A DNA stretch of 64,000 bases from Mojavia pulchra JT2-VF2 (GTDB lineage Bacteria; Cyanobacteriota; Cyanobacteriia; Cyanobacteriales; Nostocaceae): contig JAHHHN010000005.1 of the NCBI GenBank assembly GCA_019359325.1, positions 186,001 through 250,000 on the forward strand, in the 5' to 3' direction. This document shows, in pieces, positions 25,536 through 34,233 of this stretch. Within the stretch, counting starts at the first letter, position 1; every line of letters begins with the position of its first letter. The translations under genes were made by a program, and so were the position numbers. A model generated the notes under the pieces. That model saw only the letters and a list, made by a program, of their open reading frames with translations. It searched no databases and was not told where the DNA came from.

Positions 25536-26609
25536 ATGAAAAAGCTCATCAACAAGCCAGAAGACTTTGTGCGGGAAAGTTTAGAGGGTATGGCAGCGGC
25601 TCATGCCGATTTAATAGAGGTGAGTTATGATCCCACCTTTGTTTATCGAGTTGATGCACCCATCCAGGGCAAAGTAGCAATTATTTCTGGTGGTGGCAGT
25701 GGGCATGAGCCGATGCACGCTGGCTTTGTGGGTAGGGGAATGCTTGATGCTGCTTGTCCAGGAGAGGTTTTCACTTCACCTACCCCCGACCAAATGCTCG
25801 AAGCTGCGAAGAAAGTTAATGGTGGGGCTGGTATCCTTTATCTCGTCAAAAATTACAGTGGCGATGTGATGAACTTTGAGATGGCAACAGAATTAGCTCA
25901 AAGTGAGGGTATCCGAGTGCTGAATATCTTGATTGATGATGATGTGGCAGTGAAAGACAGCCTTTATACTCAGGGGCGGCGGGGTGTGGGCACAACGGTA
26001 TTGGCAGAAAAAATTTGTGGTGCAGCAGCCCAAGAGGGGTATGATTTGCGGCAAATAGCAGATTTGTGCCGACGGGTAAATTTGCATGGACGGAGTATGG
26101 GAATTGCTTTGAGTTCTTGCACAGTACCCGCCAAAGGAACACCGACATTTGCATTAGGCGATCGCGAATTAGAAATTGGCATCGGGATTCACGGCGAACC
26201 AGGAAGAGAACGCATCGCCTTACAATCAGTTGATGAAATCACAGAAACTTTGGCCCAAACAATAATTGCGGACACAGACTATAGCCGGACAGTGCGCGAA
26301 TGGGATGAAGATAAACAAGAATGGGTAGATGTAGAACTGATAGATCCGCCATTACAAAAAGGCGATCGCCTGCTAGCTTTTGTGAATAGTATGGGCGGTA
26401 CTCCCCTTTCTGAGTTGTATCTTGTCTATCGCAAACTCACCCAAATCTGTGAACAGCATAATCTGCAAATTGTCCGCAATCTGATTGGGCCTTATATTAC
26501 ATCTCTAGAAATGCAAGGTTGCTCAATTACCTTACTTAAGTTAGATGATGAAATGATCCGCCTCTGGGATGCTCCAGTCAAAACCCCTAACTTACGTTGG
26601 GGTTGTTAA
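25536..26609 (+). CDS. dhaK: Dihydroxyacetone kinase subunit DhaK
   Basis: A 357-aa substrate-binding subunit of a two-component dihydroxyacetone kinase. GGGSGHEP lies at residues 52-59 and the covalent substrate-binding His219 is in IGIHGEPG. The length is that of stand-alone DhaK. In PTS-type systems DhaK and DhaL work with the phosphodonor DhaM; no dhaM is in the window, and dhaL is 2.1 kb downstream beyond an opposite-strand gene. The 3' end overlaps that of the pectate-lyase-like gene by four bases (tail to tail). Confidence 0.95.
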   Translation: MKKLINKPEDFVRESLEGMAAAHADLIEVSYDPTFVYRVDAPIQGKVAIISGGGSGHEPMHAGFVGRGMLDAACPGEVFTSPTPDQMLEAAKKVNGGAGILYLVKNYSGDVMNFEMATELAQSEGIRVLNILIDDDVAVKDSLYTQGRRGVGTTVLAEKICGAAAQEGYDLRQIADLCRRVNLHGRSMGIALSSCTVPAKGTPTFALGDRELEIGIGIHGEPGRERIALQSVDEITETLAQTIIADTDYSRTVREWDEDKQEWVDVELIDPPLQKGDRLLAFVNSMGGTPLSELYLVYRKLTQICEQHNLQIVRNLIGPYITSLEMQGCSITLLKLDDEMIRLWDAPVKTPNLRWGC

Positions 26610-28618
26610 CGACCTCTGGTTTGCGGTGGCTTGTCAAAGCCAGCATAAAGCACCATAGCCATTCCATTCGAGGTCGATCGCCCAGGAACCTCACTGCGTT
26701 TCAGCGTCTTAGTAGTTCTGCCGCGGGTTTCCTCAACCCAGATTTGGTAAGTATCTCGATCAAAATATGCTTCAGCTACACCAGCGAAACTAGCAGAAGC
26801 ATTGACAATACGGAAAAGCGGCTCTTTGGCATCTTGTTTTCCAGCAGCGTAAATTAACCCGCCTAAAAATTCAGTAAAGCCTCCATTAGTGGTTTCAACT
26901 TTTGTTTTACCATGCTCTGTTTTAAAACCGAGAATCCAAAGTTTAGCGCCCCTATTAACTACATTAGTCCGGGAACGACCTTCAGGATTCAACTGGCGTG
27001 CCCAAATGCGTTGATCGGGGTTGAGAAATCTGACTTGTCCCATAACAGCATCATCAATAAACAGATCCCCAGACCCTTTACTTTCTAGGTTAAGGTGGCT
27101 AATACTACGATAAACAACAGTGCGTTTAGCTACAGTCCGCCATTGCAGCTTTGAGCCAAACGCCACAAAGAAGTTTTCAACAATCAAGGTTGGTTGACTG
27201 CCGTTGTCGGCAATTATCTCTCCGCTACCATCAATCCAACCTTCAGCACCAGTCAATCTTCGCACATTACCTCTGAGTTTCAGAGAACCGTTAATCGTAA
27301 AGTATCCAGTCTGTGGCACTAGTACAGTTGTAGCACCAGAATCTATTGCCGCTTGAAAAGCAGCAGTATCATCCTTTTTATCATTAGGGATAGCTCCAAA
27401 CTGTTGAACGCTCACCCAATTTTTCGGGTTATCCCACGCTAGCTTAGGAAATTGCTTAATTGGTAGTTGTAGCGATCGCTGTGGTGAATCGAACTTAGAT
27501 AAAATTGGATGAGAAGTAAATTCACTAATTGCAGACTTTTTAACCGTCTTAACTGCATTTCGCGCATTACTTGAGAGAACATTGCTATAGCCGGAAGATA
27601 CTACATTTCTGGCATAGATAAACCCAGCAGAAGAAATTGCAGGCAGAGTTTTGGCATTACCACGACCAGTGAGCTTGGCATTGATTAGTGTTAACGTACT
27701 TCCTGGGTCATTACCTCCATTAGGATTTCTACCGTTAACAATTGCAGGTACGGCATTAAAACTGCTGAAACCCTCAAGGCTCATTACTTGTCCGCCATTG
27801 AAGATACCTGCTCGTTTCTGATCGCGGACTGTAATGTTTTGCAAGGAGACACCGTTAATGCCATTGTTGGTGCGTATGCCGTTATCAAATCCCACAATCT
27901 CAACATCTTCCACCAGCAAAGGGCCGACTTCACCATGAGTTAGTGCTAAACCAGTTCTTCCTTGTCTGTCAGCAGAGATGATTTTAACGCTGCGTACTGC
28001 TCCTTGATTATTAGCGGTAAAATTTAGTCCTTCTGCTCCAGGGTTGTTCTTTCCTGTATTAATAGTGAGGTTTCTTACCGAATTGCCGAAGCGTTGAGCT
28101 ACTAGACTTGCTTTGAAATCTTCAGACTTGCGATCTAAATCTGGGTCAAAACCTGTAGAAATAACTGGTCGAGGCTGCTGGGGATTTTGGAATTTGGGAG
28201 AACTATTGTTGAGTTGGATAATTACCCCATCTTTACTTTGCCCTTGCAGCACAGTTCGCTTGTAGTCAGAACGATAACGAATACCTGTTGGCCAATGTAG
28301 AGAATCAGAGACGTTATACACGCCATTGGGTAAATAAATAACTCGTCCCCCACTAGGAAACTGGCTGAGTGCTTTTTGGATAGCTTGGGTATCATCTCGG
28401 CCATCGTTGGGTACAGCCCCGTATTTTGGTGAAGTGACATCAACCACCGCCACATTTTGCGGATAGATAATGTTCTCTTTGGCTGGTGCGATCGCAGCAC
28501 CTAAGGCGACGATCTCATTTTCACCATTTTTGGTATAGTCAACGCAAGTAGTAACGAGGAAAGCGCTGAAGAGTGATATAGGGAGTAGTTTTAAAACTAA
28601 TGTCCGAGAACGAATCAT
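26606..28618 (-). CDS. Exported pectate-lyase-fold (beta-helix) protein
   Basis: A 670-aa protein with an N-terminal signal ([20 protein letters not shown], then LVTTC, a weak lipobox) and two pectate-lyase-3-type modules. Each begins with the hallmark of this fold: [20 protein letters not shown] with [15 protein letters not shown] near residues 62-105, and [19 protein letters not shown] with [11 protein letters not shown] near 405-440. The GH55-like double beta-helix arrangement suggests a polysaccharide-active or structural surface protein. The substrate is unknown. It separates dhaK from dhaL. Confidence 0.85.
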   Translation of the reverse strand: MIRSRTLVLKLLPISLFSAFLVTTCVDYTKNGENEIVALGAAIAPAKENIIYPQNVAVVDVTSPKYGAVPNDGRDDTQAIQKALSQFPSGGRVIYLPNGVYNVSDSLHWPTGIRYRSDYKRTVLQGQSKDGVIIQLNNSSPKFQNPQQPRPVISTGFDPDLDRKSEDFKASLVAQRFGNSVRNLTINTGKNNPGAEGLNFTANNQGAVRSVKIISADRQGRTGLALTHGEVGPLLVEDVEIVGFDNGIRTNNGINGVSLQNITVRDQKRAGIFNGGQVMSLEGFSSFNAVPAIVNGRNPNGGNDPGSTLTLINAKLTGRGNAKTLPAISSAGFIYARNVVSSGYSNVLSSNARNAVKTVKKSAISEFTSHPILSKFDSPQRSLQLPIKQFPKLAWDNPKNWVSVQQFGAIPNDKKDDTAAFQAAIDSGATTVLVPQTGYFTINGSLKLRGNVRRLTGAEGWIDGSGEIIADNGSQPTLIVENFFVAFGSKLQWRTVAKRTVVYRSISHLNLESKGSGDLFIDDAVMGQVRFLNPDQRIWARQLNPEGRSRTNVVNRGAKLWILGFKTEHGKTKVETTNGGFTEFLGGLIYAAGKQDAKEPLFRIVNASASFAGVAEAYFDRDTYQIWVEETRGRTTKTLKRSEVPGRSTSNGMAMVLYAGFDKPPQTRGR

Positions 28619-28748
28619 AAATGCATATTCTCTTAACTAACTTCACTATTTCCTACTCTGACATTTAGTAAGCAGTAGCCTGAGAAATTCAGATACATCG
28701 CTACGATACCTTGTTGATATTAGCAAAGCTAGGGTGCAAAGATCGCAG

Positions 28749-29378
28749 ATGGTAAGCAAAGAGCAGATTTTGCAATGGTTGCACGCATTTGCAGCCGCAA
28801 TAGAGCAGAATAAAGATTATTTGACAGAATTAGATGCCGCGATTGGTGATGCTGACCACGGTATTAATATGGATCGCGGTTTCAAAAAGGTAATCCTTCA
28901 GTTACCGAGTGTCGCAGACAAGGACATCGGCAGCATTTTCAAAACAGTCAGTATGACCTTGATTTCTAGTGTTGGGGGTGCGAGTGGCCCTTTGTATGGC
29001 ACTTGGTTTTTGCGAGCCAGTACAGATTTAGCTGGCAAGCAGGAGTTAACTGAGCAGGATTTGCTGGGAGTATTTCAAGCAGGGTTAAATGGTGTAATTC
29101 AGCGTGGTAAAGCCCAACTGAGAGACAAGACAATGCTAGATGTCCTATCTCCGGCAATGGTGGCTTTTGCGAAAGCTGTAGATGAAGGTAGAGGCACAGT
29201 GGTAGCTTTGCAGCAAGCTGTAACTGCGGCTGAACAAGGATTAAAGGATACCACGCCGATGTTAGCGAAAAAAGGACGCGCTAGCTATTTAGGCGATCGC
29301 AGTATTGGACATCAAGATCCAGGGGGTACTTCTGCTTATTTAATGTTGAAATGTTTGTTAGAAGTCCTAGAAAATTGA
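28749..29378 (+). CDS. dhaL: Dihydroxyacetone kinase subunit DhaL
   Basis: A 209-aa nucleotide-binding subunit from the ATG at 28749 (an in-frame GTG at 28734 would add five residues). Mg-ADP ligands are Asp29, Asp34 and Asp36 in LDAAIGDADHG, followed by the phosphate-binding SSVGGASGPLYGT and the C-terminal SYLGDRSIGHQDPGG. In PTS-type systems DhaL keeps ADP as cofactor and is rephosphorylated by DhaM; in ATP-dependent enzymes the same domain binds ATP. It diverges from the pectate-lyase-fold gene and would act with DhaK at 25536. Confidence 0.93.
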   Translation: MVSKEQILQWLHAFAAAIEQNKDYLTELDAAIGDADHGINMDRGFKKVILQLPSVADKDIGSIFKTVSMTLISSVGGASGPLYGTWFLRASTDLAGKQELTEQDLLGVFQAGLNGVIQRGKAQLRDKTMLDVLSPAMVAFAKAVDEGRGTVVALQQAVTAAEQGLKDTTPMLAKKGRASYLGDRSIGHQDPGGTSAYLMLKCLLEVLEN

Positions 29379-29397
29379 AGCGATCGCCTTCACATAC

Positions 29398-29616
29398 CTA
29401 AGCTATTTGAAAAACTGTCGGTTCTGGAAGCGGATCGCCCTCAGCCTCATAAGCAATAATCAAAGACTCTAAAGCTTCAATTCCATTTGCAACTGCTGAC
29501 TCATAAATATCTCCATGAGTCCGCCAGCGTTGTCCCGGAAAATCAGGAAATCCCACTAGAAAACAGTTGTCTTCATCCGACCACTGAATCACCATTTGGT
29601 ACTTAAGCTTCGTCAT
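29398..29616 (-). CDS. hicB: HicB family antitoxin
   Basis: 72 aa from the ATG at 29614-29616; the frame extends 27 codons minus-strand-wise further (to 29643) but that part overlaps the end of the hicA relic. The sequence MTKLKYQMVIQWSDEDNCFL with VGFPDFPG and the ANGIEALESLIIAYEAEG helix is a partial-RNase-H-fold HicB. In an intact locus it would neutralise HicA and bind DNA. The toxin directly upstream is broken, so this is an orphan antitoxin. It ends 19 bases from the dhaL stop on the other strand. Confidence 0.85.
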   Translation of the reverse strand: MTKLKYQMVIQWSDEDNCFLVGFPDFPGQRWRTHGDIYESAVANGIEALESLIIAYEAEGDPLPEPTVFQIA

Positions 29617-29818
29617 CTTGGTTTTTACCCTCGACTTCCTCAATTGCCTGTTTTACTTCCTTTTCTTGATATCATTTAGCGTCTGCTCCATCTTTACCTG
29701 CAATCGTAATTTTGCCAGGATATAAAATGCACCCAGCTGGTATGACTAGCTTTGCCTGGAATTTCACGGAAACCTGCTTGCCGCAGCATTTGTTTCAGTT
29801 CTCGGATTTTTTTGACAT
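29603..29818 (-). pseudogene. hicA: Broken hicA toxin
   Basis: Protein-level remains of HicA are clear across two frames: KKIRELKQMLRQAGFREIPG with SHTSWVH, then after a shift LYPGKITIAGKDGADAK, a TGA at 29672-29674, and YQEKEVKQAIEEVEGKNQDD. Three lesions are seen: one base appears lost in the A-run after the ATG (seven T on the plus strand at 29807-29813), a frameshift near 29722-29730, and the in-frame TGA. The end overlaps hicB by 14 bases as in functional loci. Confidence 0.85.
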
Positions 29819-29870
29819 TACTGCTTAGAGTTCGGTTTTATTATGTCTAAGAGGGAGCAGAGCTTGTTTA

Positions 29871-30686
29871 TTAACTAAATACCCGATGTTGCAAAGAAGG
29901 CATTTGACGGCGGACTTGTTCTAGGCGAGTGGGTTTGATTTCGGCGATCGCAATTCCTGGCTGTTCGCCTGCATCGGCTAAAATGGCACCCCAAGGATCG
30001 ATAATCATGGCGTGTCCGTGGGTTTGCCGTCTGGCGTAGTTGGTGCCGGTTTGAGCTGGAGCAATCACGTAGCAGGTGTTTTCAATCGCTCTGGCTTGTA
30101 GTAATGTCTGCCAGTGGTCTTTGCCAGTGAAGGCAGTGAAGGCAGCAGGCACAAATAAAACATCGGCTCCTTTGTCTGCCAAATGGCGATACAGTTCTGG
30201 GAAGCGGACATCATAGCAAATAGAAAGTCCCAGATTACCAAGTTGTTCCGAGAAGTAAACGGGGGGTAGTTGCGTACCAGCCATGACTGTGCTGGATTCT
30301 CGATAGGTGTTACCGTCAGGAACGTTAACATCAAATAGATGTACCTTGTAATAGCGAGAAACTTCATGACCATTGGGGTCAATGAGTACGCTTGTGTTAT
30401 AGAATTTGCCTGTGTTCTCTACAAGGACTGGAAAGCTGCCGCCCAGGATGGTCACTTGAAAGCGCTGGGCCATTTTTTTGAGAAATCTTTCACTTTCAGT
30501 GGCGATCGCTTCTGCTTGTGCGAGTTTGTCTTTTTCTTCGCCCATAAAAGAAAAGTTCTCTGGCAAACATACCAACTCAGCACCTCGACGCACAGCAAGT
30601 TCAATAAATTCTTCAGCTTGTGCCAAGTTTTTGTATAGGTCGGGCACACTAGTCAATTGGATAGCAGCTGCTAAATAAGACTTCAT
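29871..30686 (-). CDS. Carbon-nitrogen hydrolase (nitrilase superfamily, Nit1/Nit2-like)
   Basis: 271 aa. The Glu-Lys-Cys triad is Glu43 (CLPENFSF), Lys114 (YYKVHLFD) and Cys157 (SICYDVRFPELYR). The HLFDV and DVRFPELYR stretches place it with the Nit1/Nit2 branch, whose members hydrolyse deaminated glutathione (metabolite repair) or omega-amides. Intact length and active site suggest a working cytosolic amidase. Exact substrate inferred. The gene is alone and diverges from marC. Confidence 0.9.
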   Translation of the reverse strand: MKSYLAAAIQLTSVPDLYKNLAQAEEFIELAVRRGAELVCLPENFSFMGEEKDKLAQAEAIATESERFLKKMAQRFQVTILGGSFPVLVENTGKFYNTSVLIDPNGHEVSRYYKVHLFDVNVPDGNTYRESSTVMAGTQLPPVYFSEQLGNLGLSICYDVRFPELYRHLADKGADVLFVPAAFTAFTGKDHWQTLLQARAIENTCYVIAPAQTGTNYARRQTHGHAMIIDPWGAILADAGEQPGIAIAEIKPTRLEQVRRQMPSLQHRVFS

Positions 30687-30940
30687 AGATTAAACAACAA
30701 ACAGTGGTTTTGTGCGGAGTAGATTCTCAAATATATCGTTATACCAATTCAAAATTCAAAATTCACTCATTCCAAATTCAGAAAGCCTGATTTCATCTGA
30801 GTTTCCAGGCTTGTATCTGTCGCTAAACGTTGCTTTTGTTGAAGCAACTCGTTATCCTCACCATCCTTTCTCAATCTTCCTATGGGTTATAGCAAACTGG
30901 GTACGGTTCAAGGTAGCTTGTTATCAAACATTGATAAAAG

Positions 30941-31543
30941 TTGCCTACTGTGGATACCTCTGTTCTGATCCAAACCTTTATAGCTGTGTTTGTTCTAGCC
31001 GACGCTATAGGGAATATACCAATAGTCTTGGTTTTGACAAAGGGGATGACACCAGAGGAAAGAAACAAAGTTATAGATAAAGCAATTATCGTTGCGATCA
31101 CAGTTCTATTGCTTTTTGCTTTTACTGGGCAATTAATTTTGAATTATTTGGAAATCAGCATGGCTTCTTTGCGAGTTGCTGGAGGGCTATTGTTGCTGTT
31201 AATTGCTTTGCAAATGCTCCGGGGAGAAATAGATACGCCAATTACGGAAGAAGGACGCGACGTTGCAATTACACCATTGGCTTTGCCATTGTTAGCGGGG
31301 CCGGGTACTTTGACAACAGTAATGTTATTAATGTCAAAATCTCCCAGTCCGCATATTGGTGTCATTGTGGGTATTGTAGCGGCAATGTTCATGAGTTGGT
31401 TGATTTTGCGTCTGGGAACTTATATCGAAAAGTGGATTGGTGCTGAAGGTGAAGTCATTGTGACTCAGCTTTTCGGTTTTCTATTGGCGGCACTAGCGAT
31501 AGAAATTGGTAGTACTGGAATTCGGGAATTGTTCTTAAAATAG
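30941..31543 (+). CDS. MarC family membrane protein
   Basis: About 200 aa with six membrane helices, the MarC/UPF0056 layout: IQTFIAVFVLADAIGNIPIV at the N-terminus, TKGMTPEER after the first helix, the glycine-rich third helix RVAGGLLLLLIALQMLRG, and TPLALPLLAGPGTLTTVM. No ATG is available; TTG at 30941 or GTG at 30950 are the usable starts. MarC was once linked to multiple antibiotic resistance but that link was withdrawn; the function is unknown. A 21-bp tandem array begins eight bases after the stop. Confidence 0.9.
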   Translation: MPTVDTSVLIQTFIAVFVLADAIGNIPIVLVLTKGMTPEERNKVIDKAIIVAITVLLLFAFTGQLILNYLEISMASLRVAGGLLLLLIALQMLRGEIDTPITEEGRDVAITPLALPLLAGPGTLTTVMLLMSKSPSPHIGVIVGIVAAMFMSWLILRLGTYIEKWIGAEGEVIVTQLFGFLLAALAIEIGSTGIRELFLK

Positions 31544-31550
31544 CGAAATT

Positions 31551-31858
31551 TTGAGTTCAGAACTCGGATGATGGTGTTTTATGCTTGAATGATGGAGTTC
31601 TGAACTCGAACGATGGTGTTCTGTGCTTGAATGATGGAGTTCTGAACTCGGATGATGGTGTTCTGAACTTGAATGATGGTGTTCTGAACTCGAATGATGG
31701 TGTTCTGAACTCGAACGTTGGTGTTCTGTGCTTGAGTAATGGAGTTCGGAACTCGAACGTTGGTGTTCTGTGCTTGAGTGATGGAGTTCGGAACTTGAAC
31801 GATGAAGTTCTGTGCTTGAATTATAGTGTTTGAAACTCAAACGATGGAGTTCCAAACT
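31551..31858. repeat. 21-bp tandem array 1 (about 14 units)
   Basis: Units such as gaatgatggtgttctgaact follow each other at a strict 21-base period from just after the marC stop to about 31858. Variants alternate between ..tctgaactcgaa and ..tctgtgcttgaa types. Because 21 is a multiple of three both strands stay open: plus gives LNDGVLN-type heptapeptides, minus gives SSELHHS/STEHQRS-type heptapeptides starting at a TTG. A related array lies at 57653-57841. Coding or regulatory use is unknown. Confidence 0.9.
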
Positions 31859-31871
31859 TAAGTAATTTTCT

Positions 31872-31895
31872 GTAGGTGGGCACTGCCCACCCTAC
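31872..31895. repeat. Palindromic dispersed repeat
   Basis: gtaggtgggc and gcccacctac-type arms surround a small centre (gtaggtgggcactgcccacc, continuing ctac), an imperfect palindrome of a class common in cyanobacterial intergenic DNA. No T-run follows. Confidence 0.6.
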
Positions 31896-31939
31896 GATGT
31901 GGAGTAGTGTAGAAATCTAGATTTTTAATAAAGCTTTCC

Positions 31940-31985
31940 TAATTACGAATTACGAATTACGAATTACGAATTACGAATTACGAAC
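31940..31985. repeat. Heptamer STRR, (aattacg)n
   Basis: Six copies of aattacg follow one another directly, ending at the 3' edge of the pentapeptide gene on the opposite strand. Short tandem heptamers of this kind are characteristic of heterocystous cyanobacteria. Confidence 0.9.
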
Positions 31986-31990
31986 TAGTA

Positions 31991-33748
31991 TCAACCCAAT
32001 CCCAACTGCTGCTTCAACCCTTCTGGCACATTTACCGCTTTCTCTAATCCTCGGACACTTTCCCATTGCTGTTTTTCACCCCAAATCATTTGTTCGAGGT
32101 TGGCTTCGCTAACGTCGGCATTGTTAAGAATGGCGTAGTTGACGTTAGTGTTGCTAAGATCCGCACCATTGAACAAAGCACCGCTGAGGTTGCTACCGCT
32201 GAGATTGGCGTTGTTGAGGTTGGCATAGCTGAAGTCCGTACCAAACAGCATGGCATCGCTGAGGTCGGCTCCAGTGAGGTCAGCATCGTTGAGAATTACG
32301 CCACTGAGGTCGGCTTCATTAAGAATTACTCCACTGAGGTCTACGCCGCTCAGGTCAGCGCCTAAAAACATTGCTCCGTTGAGTCTGGCGTAGTTTAGCT
32401 TGGCTCCATTGAGTTTGGCATAGCTGAGGTCGGCGGCGACAAGAACGGCTTCGCTGAGGTTGGTACTAAACAGAATTGTGTCGCTGAGGTTGGTGCCGTT
32501 GAGAATAGCGTGGCTCAAGTCTGCACCACTAAGGTCGGCACGGCAAAGGTCGGCATGGCTAAGGTTAACACCGCCGAGGTTAGCTTCACTGAGGTTGGCT
32601 CCAAAAAGGATAGCGTTAGTCAAGTCGGCGCGGCTGAGGTTTGCATCTTTAAGATTAGCGCTGTTGAGGTTGGCACTGCTGAGGTCGGCGTTGCTGAGGT
32701 TGGTGCTGCTAAAGTCAGCACTGCTGAGGTCGGTGCGGCTGAGATTAGCGTCTTGGAAGGTAGCGCCGCTGAGGTTGGCACTGCTAAGGTCAGCACGGCT
32801 GAGGTTGGCATTGCTAAAGTTGGCACCACTGAGATTGGCATCACCAAAGTTGACATTGCTGAGGTTGGCATTGCTGAAGTTGGCCCCTGTGAGGTTAGCA
32901 TCCCCCAAGTAAGCACCGCTGAGGTTCGCACCGCTAAAATTAACACCAGTCAAATTAGCATTTCCTAGATAAGCGCCTCTAAAGTTGCCGCCTTTGAGAA
33001 ATTCCCCAACTATGCTGCTAAAGTTACCAATTTCCAAAGCATCGCTATAGTTGATGATCCGAAGTAGTTGGGATGTGAAAAAGCTATCTGTATCTGGTTG
33101 AGTCGATGGATAAAAGTTAATATGCTGCTGAAGTTCATCTCTGACTTGAGCGTAGCGGTGTAATTCCAATAATAAAATCAGTACATTCAGCCCAGTATAG
33201 ATATCTACTTGTCTCAGTCCTACAGGAATATCTTGTGCTAGCATGAGTAGCATTTTTTTCTGAGGCAAGTTATCACTAGGTGCAGCATCCAGAAATTCCC
33301 CCCGACACCAGCGACGATAAAAGCCTTCTAGCCGTTGAAACAGAAGCACTGGGTGAAATTTTTTACTGGTAATGAGCAAGTCCATAACTTGTTCAACTAT
33401 GTCTGGTGTCAAGGCACCATTACCCAGTACATCGTAAATTTCTTCATATAGTTGGCGATTCCCTTTGGCGCTGCGCTCCGCGCAATCGCTGTTAATATAC
33501 TGCGAATCCCTATCTAGCTTTGTCCAATCTTCCAACCTTTTTTGCAGTTTTTCGGGTAATAAAGTATCCTGCAAATTAACTTGAAACAAGTTAACCTTTT
33601 TATCTGGAACTTGAGTATTTTTTCCTAGAGGCAAAACGGCTTCGGCTTCCCAAGATGTTTTTTTTGGCTTCTTTGGTAACCTTGTACCTCTTGCATAATT
33701 GCTCAAACGTTTCCAAACTTGAGATAAATGTGCCATTGCTGTATTCAA
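31991..33748 (-). CDS. Large pentapeptide repeat protein with a unique N-terminal domain
   Basis: 585 aa. Residues ~1-245 form a non-repeat, mostly helical domain (around RQVDIYTGLNVLILLLELHR). From ~255 to ~555 there are about sixty A(N/D)LSX pentapeptides, giving a long right-handed beta-helix, and a 25-residue cap ends it. The run DCAERSAKGN near residue 87 (33465-33490) comes from an in-frame dispersed repeat (gctgcgctccgcgcaatcgc). No signal peptide or membrane helix is seen. Function unknown. The N-domain is shared by other cyanobacterial pentapeptide proteins as far as I can judge, without a name. Confidence 0.92.
   Translation of the reverse strand: MNTAMAHLSQVWKRLSNYARGTRLPKKPKKTSWEAEAVLPLGKNTQVPDKKVNLFQVNLQDTLLPEKLQKRLEDWTKLDRDSQYINSDCAERSAKGNRQLYEEIYDVLGNGALTPDIVEQVMDLLITSKKFHPVLLFQRLEGFYRRWCRGEFLDAAPSDNLPQKKMLLMLAQDIPVGLRQVDIYTGLNVLILLLELHRYAQVRDELQQHINFYPSTQPDTDSFFTSQLLRIINYSDALEIGNFSSIVGEFLKGGNFRGAYLGNANLTGVNFSGANLSGAYLGDANLTGANFSNANLSNVNFGDANLSGANFSNANLSRADLSSANLSGATFQDANLSRTDLSSADFSSTNLSNADLSSANLNSANLKDANLSRADLTNAILFGANLSEANLGGVNLSHADLCRADLSGADLSHAILNGTNLSDTILFSTNLSEAVLVAADLSYAKLNGAKLNYARLNGAMFLGADLSGVDLSGVILNEADLSGVILNDADLTGADLSDAMLFGTDFSYANLNNANLSGSNLSGALFNGADLSNTNVNYAILNNADVSEANLEQMIWGEKQQWESVRGLEKAVNVPEGLKQQLGLG
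33465..33490. repeat. Dispersed-repeat-like insert inside the pentapeptide gene
   Basis: tggcgctgcgctccgcgcaa followed by tcgc matches the GC-rich 'gcgctgcgctccgcg' style of Nostoc dispersed repeats. It keeps the frame in the N-terminal helical domain and stands out from AT-rich surroundings. Confidence 0.5.
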
Positions 33749-34233
33749 TATGACTACGTAATTACTTGTGTTTTAGAGCTTATTTAAAGTTTTTTATAAA
33801 CTTAGATGCTTCTTAGCCACAAAACGCATTCGTATAATATATAACTGATGCAAAATTGAGATTTTCTTGGTAAAAATCAATCTCCAAGAGTCTCACGCTT
33901 TTTCTCAGTGTTAATGGATAGTTAGAGTTTAAAAAGGTCTGCATTTTTCCAGTAATGTCATTGAATCCGCAAAAATCGTTATACTTTCTTACCAGCAAGT
34001 TTACTAATCTAATGTAAAAATAATACGTGCCGTTTCCTACAGATACAATTATTAGCAAAAATACTACAGCAAAAGTGTGTAATCAGGTTTAAAAATAGTG
34101 ATGTTAATTTAACTGATAAAGTTTACTGCTGGATAATAAGCAGTCAGAGTTTAACTCAGCCAGATGAGAGCAAAGTCAAGCAGCTTTGCTCTAACGAAAA
34201 ATCAGCTATTTTATAGTTATTGGGGTAGATTGA
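33749..34233. other. Divergent intergenic with a 9-bp hairpin before the protease gene
   Basis: AT-rich, no gene. A perfect inverted repeat agagcaaag (34167-34175)/ctttgctct (34184-34192) with an 8-base loop lies 41 bases before the protease ATG, with no T-run. It would be in the leader or close to the promoter and could act as a regulator-binding site or RNA structure. Confidence 0.5.

Noticed and set aside
31551-31858. The 21-bp array as CRISPR or as a confirmed protein gene
   Set aside because: Units are contiguous without spacers. Both strands are open only because 21 is divisible by three, and the minus-strand ORF has only a TTG start, so I list it as a repeat.
32066-32968. Plus-strand ORFs opposite the pentapeptide gene
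   Set aside because: Pentapeptide repeat DNA is periodic (15 bases) and leaves other frames open; these are shadows.
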